Assembly: GCF_036323735.1 (NCBI RefSeq)
Contig: NC_086021.1
Span: forward strand, 126,110,476 to 126,174,475
Length of the DNA stretch: 64,000 bases
Direction: 5' to 3'
Source: Rattus norvegicus
Lineage: Eukaryota > Chordata > Mammalia > Rodentia > Muridae
Position 1 is the stretch's first letter. Each line of letters begins with the position of its first letter. The notes below the pieces were generated by a model. That model ran no database searches, was not told where the DNA came from, and worked only from the letters and a program-made list of their open reading frames with translations. Positions 53,902 through 64,000 of the stretch are shown here, piece after piece. Both the position numbers and the translations under genes were made by a program.

Positions 53902-54636
53902 CCTTCTCTCTTCCTGCCAATCTGTGGATCATGTAGTAAAACTCTCAGCTACTGCTCTAGCACCATGCTCCCACCATGATGATAATGGACTAAACCTCTA
54001 AAACTGTAAGAAAGTCCCCAATTAAATGATTTCCTTTGTAAGAGTTGCCTTGGTTATGGTGTCTCTTCACAGCAATGGAATAGTAACTTAAACAGGGGGC
54101 TCTGGGGCTGGGATGTCCGTGCGAAGCGACCCTCTACTGAATAAAGAGTTCTGTACCTTTGAGATGGGTCTTGAAGCTGGGTAAGGCAGTTCTGTTTGGC
54201 AGCTGAAGGAAGTCTCTAGGGGAAACTCAGTCACCAGCCCCTAGCAGCCAACACTCCCGAGAACTTAGTCCTAAAGACAAGACCAAGGGTCCACCTGCAG
54301 CGTCTCCCTTCTCAGAGTAAGTCCCTTCTACAAGGACTAACTCCTTCACAGTGCTGGCATTTTCCTCTGGGAAACTTACAACATTTAAATGGATGAGCTA
54401 ATGGTCCCACCACCACAGTCAACCTTAGTGTCACAACAGATATTTCTTTCCCATCTCTGTCCTCTATTGTCCATTTCGAGTTTTTACCTTCAGTGTGACT
54501 GCTGCCTGTCTAGATGGGTTACCTTTCCAACCATGCATATACCTAGCTTGCATCAAAATCAGGCAAGGGCATACCAAGAGGCAGCACGGTGGATCCCCCG
54601 GATGCCAAGTACAGTTTCCTTACTCTGTTACATGAT

Positions 54637-54780
54637 GGCAGTCTGCTGGAAGTGGTGCACATGCCTCTGATCTCTGTAAGTTCGAGGCCAGCCTGATCTA
54701 TAGAGCAAGTTCAGGGCAGCCAGAGCTACAGAGAGAAACCCTATCTCTAATAACCAAACCAAAACAAACCACAACCCCAC
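54637..54780 (+). mobile_element. B1 SINE, 5'-damaged
   Basis: GTAAGTTCGAGGCCAGCCTG, GTTCAGGGCAGCCAGAGCTA and CAGAGAGAAACCCTATCTCT with an AACCAAACC tail. Confidence 0.85.
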
Positions 54781-55295
54781 ACAATGGTAGTCCTTTCTTC
54801 CAAAGCACAAGGGTCAGTTACACCTGCCAGTAAGTGACTCCTGATCTTGCTTACTGATTGATTTCTACAAGGATTCTGGATAGAAAGCAGCACATTTTAT
54901 AGGGGTGCTATTCTATTCCTTTGGGGGAACTCTTCCTCACTCTGAAGCCAAGTTCTGAACCCTGGGGGTTCCTACTTAGAACTGAAGGAACACAGGGAAT
55001 GGTAGGTAAATGACGTCAGTCTTATTTCCATCTCTGGTTTCTTAAGATTTTATGCTGGGCCATGGTAGCATATAATAGATATTAATTAGGGTGTACACAT
55101 CCTCTGGATTGCAGAGGCCCATCTTCTTAGCACTTTAACTGCACTCCAGAGAGGCTGGCCCATTCTTGTCTCAGCTCTGTGCAATCTGTAGCCTCAGAGG
55201 AGTGAGTTGTCCAAGAGGCCAGAAGACTCTGTGATCATCCACCTTCTTTTGCTATAGAGCACCATTCTGTGAGACCCCTTGTCAGCAAGTGAATA

Positions 55296-55403
55296 ATTTC
55301 TTTTTTTTTTCCTTTTTTTTTTTTTTTTTGGAGCTGGGGACCGAACCCAGGGCCTTGCACTTGCTAGGCAAGCGCTCTACCACTGAGCTAAATCCCCAAC
55401 CCC
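55296..55403 (-). mobile_element. ID element, antisense
   Basis: A reverse-complement ID core with a long T tract. It is flanked by short direct repeats AAGTGAAT (55287-55294 and 55404-55411). Confidence 0.93.
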
Positions 55404-56600
55404 AAGTGAATGCTTTCTAAGCATCCCAGAAGTGATCTGAATTTCAGGTGGAAAGCCAACCCCATATCCAGAAAACATTCCAGTTTGAGTCAAGTGACAC
55501 ACCAGTGCTTCTAGAGCAAAACAGGTGCAACAATCAACTTGTTACCTCATGGCCATTTGGTTCTGGAAGGTAGTAGATAAGTCTGTTTTGCTGTGTGTTG
55601 TGACAGCATTGTGGCTCCCATCCAGACAGACCACACCAGGCCAATGCAGCTCCATGCACGAGAGGTTTATAGTGAGGGAAGGGAACAAAGGGGGCGGGCG
55701 GCAGAGACAAAGGGGGAAAAGAGAGAAGAAGGGGCAAAGGTCAGAAAGGGTCTGTCTTTTATTTAGGCTGCGATGTGACATCACCGCTCGCTGGTAAAGT
55801 GGGAGGTAAACCAAATGGATGCTGGGAGTGTATGGCATTGTCGTGGCAACAGATGCATAGGTCCCTATCGACTATGAGTGATGTCACCATCATCGCTGGG
55901 TTCAGAGGTGAACTGTAAAGCCGGATCCTGGTGCCAACAGTATGGGAGTCCATTCTGGTGGACCACCCCTACCATCGCTTACAAGCCTGTACATAACCTC
56001 CATCTAGGCCAACAGGGCTGTTCATATGACTGCTGAGTCAGACATGGAGGTCATTCTATCTACTTGGTTGTTGAATATCTCCTTTGTGGTGGGTTCTTCT
56101 GAGCGGACATTAACATTACGCACTTTCCCATTTCATACCTGTCTCCACAGATGGACGCCTCCCCAATCCCTAGACTTCCTTGCTCTTCATCTGCATTTGC
56201 TGCGGCTCCTGTGCCTGAACAGACACTCAGGGTAGGCCTCTATACTGGATGGCCGTGATGATGATGTAATCTCCTGTCAGGTAGCAGCATTACTTGGATG
56301 CTGTGTCTAGCATTTAGCTTTCCTGCTTGCCCCAGTATTCAAGTATTCAGTGTTCAAACAGTGATGGGTACCTCCGAAGAAGTGGGGAAATCATGATAGC
56401 ATTGTCAGAGTGCTTTGGGAGAGCCTTCCTCTTGGAAAGGGGACCTCTAAGCCAATGTTTCAGTCAGTGCTGTATTGCTGTGGAAAGGCACCGTGACCAC
56501 AACAATCTTCCAGAGAGGGAGCATTTAATCGGGGCTGGCTCACAGTCTCTGTGGTTTAGTCCATTGTTATCCTGATGGGAGCATGGTGGCATGCACAGGA

Positions 56601-57391
56601 TAGCTAATCTGCTGACCTGTTCTCATTCTTTGACTTGTTCTGTCTTTACCTGTCTCTGTAAAACACAGGGAGCACACTGTGAACCCTGAGATTGTATTAT
56701 TTACTGAAGAAGGAAAAAAAACCCTGTTTCTAGTTGTGGTGTGGTTCACCTTTAGCACACGCCTTTAATCCCTCTGCTGGAATAAGATGTGCCCTAGTAT
56801 ACACATTTAATCCCCACAACGAAGGTAAAGTCAGTTTGTAGAAGGAAGCGCCTGTGTTTGAAAGTGATGTCTGATTGAGTGGACAGACAAACTGACGAAT
56901 CAGAGGAAGATTTGACAGAATAGGATCTTCCCAACTCTCATGAGAAGACAGAGGAAAGGGATGTTACTTAAGAGAATGGTGCAGAGAAAGGAAGGAGGGA
57001 GGAGGTGGCTTTACCAGGAAAGTTTTACAGAGACAGGTGAAGACAGAACAAGCTAGAGAATGAGAAGGAGCCAGAAGATTAGAACATACTGTCAGTTAGT
57101 ATGAAGCCAAGCAGAGCAATTCAGGAGAGGCCAAAAGAAAGAAGCCAGATTGAGTCAAGTCAGTGTGGAGAGGAACCCCGACGGCTGAGCTGAACCAGTC
57201 AGCCAGAGTTCAGAAAGAGCTGGACAGGGCAAGCTTACTCAGCAGTAAGTCTCAGAGGCTGAAAACATTATAGGCCTAGATAAGAGTGTAGGAGACTAGA
57301 AGCTTCCAGGACTAAGCCTAAGTTAGCAGATGGATGCAGTAGGCCTTGGGGAAGACAATTACTTCAGGAAAATAAAAGTTACTTTTATAGC
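56601..57391 (+). mobile_element. Unassigned rodent repeat of about 790 bp (RMER1-like, tentative)
   Basis: Inserted within the ORR1-type LTR. It has a B1-like bit (ACGCCTTTAATCCCTC), long purine-rich sequence and an end AAAATAAAAGTTACTTTTAT. I could not find a clear target-site duplication. The family name is a guess from general resemblance. Confidence 0.4.
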
Positions 57392-57435
57392 GGCAGGCAA
57401 GCAGACATGGTGCTGGACAAGTAGCTGAGAGTTCT

Positions 57436-57915
57436 CTCTGCACCCAAATCCCGTGGGAGGGAGAGCTAAACCTTCAGAGAGGCAGACAAGCCTGGGAAAC
57501 CAGAAGAGACTGCTCTCTGCACACACATCTCGGACGCCAGAGGAAAAAGCCAAAGACCATCTGGAACCCTGGTGCACTGAAGTTCCCGGAAGGGGCGGCA
57601 CAGGTCTTCCTGGTTGCTGCCGCTGCAGAGAGCCCGTGGGCAGCACCCCACGAGCGAACTTGAGCCTCGGGACCACAGGTAAGACCAACTTTTCTACTGC
57701 AAGAAAGCTGCCTGGTGAACTCAAGACACAGGCCCACAGGAACAGCTGAAGACCTGTAGAGAGGAAAAACTACACGCCCGAAAGCAGAACACTCTGTCCT
57801 CATAACTGACTGAAAGAGAGGAAAACAGGTCTACAGCACTCCTGACACACAGGCTTATAGGACAGTCTAGCCACTGTCAGAAATAGCAGAACAAAGTAAC
57901 ACTAGAGATAATCTG
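57436..57915 (+). promoter_or_regulatory. L1 5' UTR / internal promoter region
   Basis: About 480 bp of CpG-containing sequence from the upstream target-site duplication to the ORF1 ATG. In L1 elements this region drives RNA polymerase II transcription from its own 5' end. I see no clear tandem monomers. Confidence 0.7.
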
Positions 57916-59103
57916 ATGGCGAGAGGCAAGCGCAGGAACCCAAGCAACAGAAACCAAGACTACATGGCACCATCGGAGCCCAATTCTCCCATCAAAACAA
58001 ACATGGAATATCCAAACACACCAGAAAAGCAAGATCTAGTTTCAAAATCATTTTTGATCATGATGCTGGAGGACTTCAAGAAAGACGTGAAGAACTCCCT
58101 TAGAGAACAAGTAGAAGCCTACAGAGAGGAATCGCAAAAATGCCTGAAAGAATTCCAGGAAAACATAAATAAACAAGTAGAAGCCCATAGAGAGGAGACA
58201 CAAAAATCCCTGAAAGAATTCCAGGAAAACATAAATAAACAAGTAGAAGCCCATAGAGAGGAGACACAAAAATCCCTGAAAGAATTCCAGGAAAACACAA
58301 TCAAACAGTTGAAGGAATTAAAAATGGAAATAGAAGCAATCAAGAAAGAACACATGGAAACAACCCTGGATATAGAAAACCAAAAGAAGAGACAAGGAGC
58401 TGTAGATACAAGCTTCATCAACAGAATACAAGAGATGGAAGAGAGAATCTCAGGAGCAGAAGATTCCATAGAAATCATTGACTCAACTGTCAAAGATAAT
58501 GTGAAGCAGAAAAAGCTACTGGTCCAAAACATACAGGAAATCCAGGACTCAATGAGAAGATCAAACCTAAGGATAATAGGTATAGAAGAGAGTGAAGACT
58601 CCCAGCTCAAAGGACCAGTAAATATCTTCAACAAAATCATAGAAGAAAACTTCCCTAACCTAAAAAAAGAGATACCCATAGACATACAAGAAGCCTACAG
58701 AACTCCAAATAGATTGGACCAGAAAAGAAACACCTCCCGTCACATAATTGTCAAAACACCAAACGCACAAAATAAAGAAAGAATATTAAAAGCAGTAAGG
58801 GAAAAAGGTCAAGTAACATATAAAGGCAGACCTATCAGAATCACACCAGACTTCTCGCCAGAAACTATGAAGGCCAGAAGATCCTGGACTGATGTCATAC
58901 AGACCCTAAGAGAACACAAATGCCAGCCCAGGTTACTGTATCCAGCAAAACTCTCAATTAACATTGATGGAGAAACCAAGATATTCCATGACAAAACCAA
59001 ATTTACACAATATCTTTCTACAAATCCAGCACTACAAAGGATAATAAATGGTAAAGCCCAACATAAGGAGGCAAGCTATACCGTAGAAGAAGCAAGAAAC
59101 TAA
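57916..59103 (+). CDS. L1 ORF1 protein (RNA-binding chaperone), 395 aa, open
   Basis: ORF1p forms trimers through a coiled coil, coats L1 RNA and acts as a nucleic-acid chaperone in the retrotransposition particle. The reading frame is intact from MARGKRRNPSNRNQD to the TAA. About residues 50-210 are coiled coil, including three consecutive 22-residue repeats (65-130) of the QVEAHREETQKSLKEFQEN type. The RRM follows from about residue 216 (SNLRIIGIEESED) and the C-terminal domain contains TPDFSPETMKARRSW. The initiator follows CACTAGAGATAATCTG. No disabling lesion is visible, which points to a young insertion. Confidence 0.95.
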   Translation: MARGKRRNPSNRNQDYMAPSEPNSPIKTNMEYPNTPEKQDLVSKSFLIMMLEDFKKDVKNSLREQVEAYREESQKCLKEFQENINKQVEAHREETQKSLKEFQENINKQVEAHREETQKSLKEFQENTIKQLKELKMEIEAIKKEHMETTLDIENQKKRQGAVDTSFINRIQEMEERISGAEDSIEIIDSTVKDNVKQKKLLVQNIQEIQDSMRRSNLRIIGIEESEDSQLKGPVNIFNKIIEENFPNLKKEIPIDIQEAYRTPNRLDQKRNTSRHIIVKTPNAQNKERILKAVREKGQVTYKGRPIRITPDFSPETMKARRSWTDVIQTLREHKCQPRLLYPAKLSINIDGETKIFHDKTKFTQYLSTNPALQRIINGKAQHKEASYTVEEARN

Positions 59104-59162
59104 TCGTCTTGGCAACAAAACAAAGAGAATGAAAGCACACAAACATAACCTCACATCCAAAT

Positions 59163-62100
59163 ATGAATATAACGGGAAGCAATAACCACTATTCCTTAAT
59201 ATCTCTCAATATCAATGGCCTCAACTCCCCAATAAAAAGACATAGATTAACAAACTGGATACGCAACGAGGACCCTGCATTCTGCTGCCTACAGGAAACA
59301 CACCTCAGAGACAAAGACAAACACTACCTCAGAGTGAAAGGCTGGAAAACAACTTTCCAAGCAAATGGTCAGAAGAAGCAAGCTGGAGTAGCCATTCTAA
59401 TATCAAATAAAATCAATTTCCAACTAAAAGTCATCAAAAAAGATAAGGAAGGACACTTCATATTCATCAAAGGAAAAATCCACCAAGATGAACTCTCAAT
59501 CCTAAATATCTATGCCCCAAATACAAGGGCACCTACATACGTAAAAGAAACCTTACTAAAGCTCAAAACACACATTGCACCTCACACAATAATAGTGGGA
59601 GATTTCAACACCCCACTCTCATCAATGGACAGATCATGGAAACAGAAATTAAACAGTGATGTCGACAGACTAAGAGAAGTCATAAGCCAAATGGACTTAA
59701 CGGATATTTATAGAACATTCTATCCTAAAGCAAAAGGATATACCTTCTTCTCACCTCCTCATGGTACTTTCTCCAAAACTGACCATATAATTGGTCAAAA
59801 AACGGGCCTCAACAGGTACAGAAAGATAGAAATAATCCCATGCGTGCTATCGGACCACCACGGCCTAAAACTGGTCTTCAATAACAATAAGGGAAGAATG
59901 CCCACATATACGTGGAAATTGAACAATGCTCTACTCAATGATAACCTGGTCAAGGAAGAAATAAAGAAAGAAATTAAAAACTTTTTAGAATTTAATGAAA
60001 ATGAAGGTACAACATACCCAAACTTATGGGACACAATGAAAGCTGTGCTAAGAGGAAAACTCATAGCGCTGAGTGCCTGCAGAAAGAAACAGGAAAGAGC
60101 ATATGTCAGCAGCTTGACAGCACACCTAAAAGCTCTAGAACAAAAAGAAGCAAATACACCCAGGAGGAGTAGAAGGCAGGAAATAATCAAACTCAGAGCT
60201 GAAATCAACCAAGTAGAAACAAAAAGGACCATAGAAAGAATCAACAGAACCAAAAGTTGGTTCTTTGAGAAAATCAACAAGATAGATAAACCCTTAGCCA
60301 GACTAACGAGAGGACACAGAGAGTGCGTCCAAATTAACAAAATCAGAAATGAAAAGGGAGACATAACTACAGATTCAGAGGAAATTCAAAAAATCATCAG
60401 ATCTTACTATAAAAACCTATATTCAACAAAACTTGAAAATCTTCAGGAAATGGACAATTTCCTAGACAGATACCAGGTATCGAAGTTAAATCAGGAACAG
60501 ATAAACCAGTTAAACAACCCCATAACTCCTAAGGAAATAGAAGCAGTCATTAAAGGTCTCCCAACCAAAAAGAGCCCAGGTCCAGACGGGTTTAGTGCAG
60601 AATTCTATCAAACCTTCATAGAAGACCTCATACCAATATTATCCAAACTATTCCACAAAATTGAAACAGATGGAGCCCTAACGAATTCCTTCTACGAAGC
60701 CACAATTACTCTTATACCTAAACCACACAAAGACACAACATAGAAAGAGAACTTCAGACCAATTTCCCTTATGAGTATCGACGCAAAAATACTCAATAAA
60801 ATTCTGGCAAACCGAATTCAAGAGCACATCAAAACAATCATCCACCATGATCAAGTAGGCTTCATCCCAGGCATGCAGGGATGGTTTAATATACGGAAAA
60901 CCATCAACGTGATCCATTATATAAACAAACTGAAAGAACAGAACCACATGATCATTTCATTAGATGCTGAGAAAGCATTTGACAAAATTCAACACCCCTT
61001 CATGATAAAAGTCCTGGAAAGAATAGGAATTCAAGGCCCATACCTAAACATAGTACAAGCCATATACAGCAAACCAGTTGCTAACATTAAACTAAATGGA
61101 GAGAAACTTGAAGCAATCCCACTAAAATCAGGGACTAGACAAGGCTGCCCACTCTCTCCCTACTTATTCAATATAGTTCTTGAAGTTCTAGCCAGAGCAA
61201 TCAGACAACAAAAGGAGATCAAGGGGATACAGATCGGAAAAGAAGAGGTCAAAATATCACTATTTGCAGATGACATGATAGTATATTTAAGTGATCCCAA
61301 AAGTTCCACCAGAGAACTACTAAAGCTGATAAACAACTTCAGCAAAGTGGCTGGGTATAAAATTAACTCAAATAAATCAGTTGCCTTCCTCTATACAAAA
61401 GAGAAACAAGCCGAGAAAGAAATTAGGGAAATGACACCCCTCATAATAGACCCAAATAATATAAAGTACCTCGGTGTGACTTTAACCAAGCAAGTAAAAG
61501 ATCTGTACAATAAGAACTTCAAGACACTGAGGAAAGAAATTGAAGAAGACCTCAGAAGATGGAAAGATCTCCCATGCTCATGGATTGGCAGGATTAATAT
61601 AGTAAAAATGGCCATTTTACGAAAAGCAATCTACAGATTCAATGCAATCCCCATCAAAATACCAATCCAATTCTTCAAAGAGTTAGACAGAACAATTTGA
61701 AAATTCATCTGGAATAACAAAAAACCCAGGATAGCTAAAGCTATCCTCAACAATAAAAGGACTTCAGGGGGAATCACTATCCCTGAACTCAAGCAGTATT
61801 ACAGAGCAATAGTGATAAAAACTGCATGGTATTGGTACAGAGACAGACAGATCAATGGAATAGAATTGAAGACCCAGAAATGAACCCACACACCTATGGT
61901 CACTTGATTTTTGACAAAGGAGCCAAAACCATCCAATGGAAAAAAGATAGCATTTTCAGCAAATGGTGCTGGTTCAACTGGAGGGCAACATGTAGAAGAA
62001 TGCAGATCGATCCATCCTTATCACCCTGTACAAAGCTTAAGTCCAAGTGGATCAAGGACCTCCACATCAAACCAGACACACTCAAACTAATAGAAGAAAA

Positions 62101-62986
62101 ACTAGGGAAGCATCTGGAACACATGGGCACTGGAAAAAATTTCCTGAACAAAACACCAATGGCTTATGCTCTAAGATCAAGAATCGACAAATGGGATCTC
62201 ATAAAACTGCAAAGCTTCTGTAAGGCAAAGGACACTGTGGTTAGGACAAAACGGCAACCAACAGATTGGGAAAAGATCTTTACCAATCCTACAACAGATA
62301 GAGGCCTTATATCCAAAATATACAAAGAACTCAAGAAGTTAGACCGCAGGGAAACAAATAACCCTATTAAAAAATGGGGTTCAGAGCTAAACAAAGAATT
62401 CACAGCTGAGGAATGCCGAATGGCTGAGAAACACCTAAAGAAATGTTCAACATCTTTAGTCATAAGGGAAATGCAAATCAAAACAACCCTGAGATTTCAC
62501 CTCACACCAGTGAGAATGGCTAAGATCAAAAACTCAGGTGACAGCAGATGCTGGCGAGGATGTGGAGAAAGAGGAACACTCCTCCATTGTTGGTGGGATT
62601 GCAGACTGGTAAAACCATTCTGGAAATCAGTCTGGAGGTTCCTCAGAAAATTGGACATTGAACTGCCTGAGGATCCAGCTATACCTCTCTTGGGCATATA
62701 CCCAAAAGATGCCTCAACATATAAAAGAGACACGTGCTCCACTATGTTCATCGCAGCCTTATTTATAATAGCCAGAAAATGGAAAGAACCCAGATGCCCT
62801 TCAACAGAGGAATGGATACAGAAAATGTGGTACATCTACACAATGGAATATTACTCAGCTATCAAAAACAACGAGTTTATGAAATTCGTAGGCAAATGGT
62901 TGGAACTGGAAAATATCATCCTGAGTGAGCTAACCCAATCACAGAAAGACATACATGGTATGCACTCATTGATAAGTGGCTATTAG
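59163..62986 (+). pseudogene. L1 ORF2 (endonuclease-reverse transcriptase), disrupted
   Basis: Total span matches a complete ORF2 (about 1275 codons). The N-terminal AP-type endonuclease keeps SLNINGLNS, QETHLRD, VGDFNTPLSSMDRS and SDHHGL. The reverse transcriptase keeps IISLDAEKAFDKIQ, SGTRQGCPLSPYLFN and the catalytic FADD at codons 701-704. The C-terminal cysteine motif CWRGCGERGTLLHCWWDC is intact. Lesions: an in-frame TAG at 60741-60743 (codon 527, early in the RT domain), TGA at 61698-61700 (codon 846), and a small indel near 61840-61855 that shifts the remaining frame. This copy is predicted to make only an endonuclease-containing fragment. Confidence 0.95.
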
Positions 62987-63548
62987 CCCAAATGCTTGAA
63001 TTACCCTAGATGCCTAGAACAAACGAAACTCAAGACGGATGATCAAAATGTGAATGCTTCACTCCTTCTTTAAATGAGGAAAAAGAATACCCTTGGCAGG
63101 GAAGGGAGAGGCAAAGATTAAAACGGAGACTGAAGGAACACCCATTCAGAGCCTGCCCCACATGTGGCCCATACATATACAGCCACCCAATTAGACAAGA
63201 TGGATGAAGCAAAGAAGTGCAGACCGACAGGAGCCGGATGTAGATGACACAGCCAGAATACAGCAAATACAGAGGCGAATGCCAGCAGCAAACCACTGAA
63301 CTGAGAATAGGTCCCCCGTTGAAGGAATCAGAGAAAGAACTGGAAGAGCTTGAAGGGGCTCGAGACCCCAAAAGTACAACAATGTCAAGCAACCAGAGCT
63401 TCCAGGGACTAAGCCACTACCTAAAGACTATACATGAACTGACCCTGGACTCTGACCCCATAGGTAGCAATGAATATCCTAGTAAGAGCACCAGTGGAAG
63501 GGGAAGCCCTGGGTCCTGCTAAGACTGAACCCCCAGTGAACTAGACTA

Positions 63549-63620
63549 TGGGGGGAGGGCGGCAATGGGGGGAGGGTTGGGAGGGGAACACCCATAAGGA
63601 AGGGGAGGGGGGAGGGGGAT
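63549..63620 (+). other. G-rich polypurine tract in the L1 3' UTR
   Basis: Several runs of 3-7 G (GGGGGGAGGG, GGGGAGGGGGGAGGGGG) in about 70 bp. A conserved feature of L1 3' UTRs able in principle to form G-quadruplexes. Confidence 0.85.
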
Positions 63621-64000
63621 GTTTGCCCGGAAACCGGGAAAGGGAATAACACTTGAAATGTATATAAGAAATACTCAAGTTAATAAAAAAAAAAAAGTAG
63701 CTGAGAGTTCTACATCGGATCCACAAGCATGGGGAAGAGAGAGACACTGGACTTGGTCTTTAAAAGTCCCAGAGCCCATTCCCAAACCTTCCTTCAACCT
63801 ATTCCAATAAAGCCACACTTCCTAAATCTTCTCAAGTAGGGTCATTCCCTGGTGACCAAGTATTCAAGTATATGAGCCTATGGGAGCTATTCCTATTCCA
63901 ACTTCCACAGTAGTTTGAATGTAACAGATATGAAAATAGAATTAGGTTTAGAAACTGGCCACATACGTAGCTTTTTATTGGCACAGCTGCCATTGATCTC

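Larger units (their letters stand above)
53587..54094 (+). mobile_element. ORR1-type solo LTR (MaLR)
   Basis: It starts TGGTGGTTTGAATG and ends GGAATAGTAACTTAAACA (TG...CA). Internal landmarks are GATGATAATGGACTAAACCT, CCAATTAAATGATTTCC (with an ATTAAA signal) and GGTTATGGTGTCTCTTCACA. Noncoding. It contains a 20-bp minisatellite and a CT microsatellite. Confidence 0.8.
47649..56455. other. Plcb2 5' flank and intergenic region
   Basis: The Plcb2 leader and promoter must lie in the first few hundred bases, which are TATA-less by eye. Further out are a large inverted repeat (48406-49340), a diverged direct repeat (50141-50778), CA and CT microsatellites, several B1 fragments, an ORR1-type LTR and an ID element. 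The block 55520-56040 is unlike its surroundings but I cannot name it. No coding exon is recognised. Confidence 0.6.
57436..63694 (+). mobile_element. Near-full-length rat L1 (LINE-1) retrotransposon
   Basis: A non-LTR retrotransposon with all parts in order: GC-rich 5' UTR (57436-57915), ORF1, short inter-ORF gap, ORF2, 3' UTR with a G-rich polypurine block (about 63549-63620) and a poly(A) end. It lies in an ORR1-type LTR and is flanked by a perfect target-site duplication GTAGCTGAGAGTTCT (57421-57435 and 63697-63711), possibly longer by two A. Length is about 6.26 kb, little or no 5' truncation. ORF1 is open; ORF2 carries two nonsense codons and one frame change, so this copy should not be autonomously mobile. 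Confidence 0.95.
56456..63909 (-). mobile_element. Antisense ORR1-type LTR split by two later insertions
   Basis: Pieces at about 56456-56600, 57392-57435 and 63695-63909 are consecutive parts of one ORR1-type LTR in reverse orientation: CAGTCAGTGCTGTATTGCTG at the left, AGACATGGTGCTGG in the middle, and CCACACTTCCT plus GTATATGAGCCTATGGGAGC at the right. The first gap holds an RMER1-like repeat, the second a 6.26 kb L1. Noncoding. Confidence 0.8.

Noticed and set aside
53321..53932. 203-codon - strand frame with Arg-Glu repeat
   Set aside because: It reads through the (CT)n microsatellite of an LTR; composition artefact.
58048..58685. Long - strand frames opposite L1 ORF1 and ORF2
   Set aside because: Antisense shadows of the L1 coding frames.

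Overview
This is a window of mammalian, almost certainly rat (Rattus norvegicus), genomic DNA. The evidence is spliced vertebrate genes, rodent-only SINEs (B1, B2/B3, B4), seven ID elements of which at least six have clean target-site duplications (ID expansion is a rat hallmark), rodent ORR1-type LTRs and a near-full-length rat-type L1. Gene identities come from reading the spliced proteins by eye and comparing them with remembered mammalian orthologues. The order Pak6 - Ankrd63 - Plcb2 matches the segment syntenic to human 15q15.1. No database search was run.

Layout. 1-8784: sequence 5' of the first Pak6 coding exon (intron or upstream), rich in SINEs and simple repeats. 8790-16372: all eight coding exons of Pak6 on the + strand (681 codons plus stop), with a 3' UTR to about 17850. 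17850-21726: tail-to-tail interval between Pak6 and Ankrd63. 21727-22899: single-exon Ankrd63 on the - strand (390 aa) inside a CpG island, with a TATA-like box and an RFX-type X-box upstream. 23760-28614: intergenic. 28615-47648: complete Plcb2 on the - strand, 32 coding exons summing to 3552 nt (1183 aa plus stop), every junction kept in frame. 47649-56455: Plcb2 5' flank with old SINEs, a large inverted repeat, microsatellites and an ORR1-type LTR. 56456-63909: an antisense ORR1-type LTR split first by an RMER1-like repeat and then by a 6.26 kb L1 with a perfect target-site duplication.

The three genes are not an operon and share no obvious pathway. PAK6 is a Rho-GTPase-effector kinase, ANKRD63 an ankyrin protein of unknown function, and PLC-beta-2 a G-protein-activated phosphoinositide phospholipase. 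Pak6 converges on Ankrd63; Ankrd63 and Plcb2 are co-oriented.

No new molecular system is visible. The structures most worth a second look are a 205/246 bp inverted repeat upstream of Plcb2, a decayed duplicate of Plcb2 exon 18 in the intron two exons upstream, a GC-AG intron in Plcb2, a CCTT microsatellite filling one Plcb2 polypyrimidine tract, a tandem duplication of a Plcb2 splice donor, and the nested L1.
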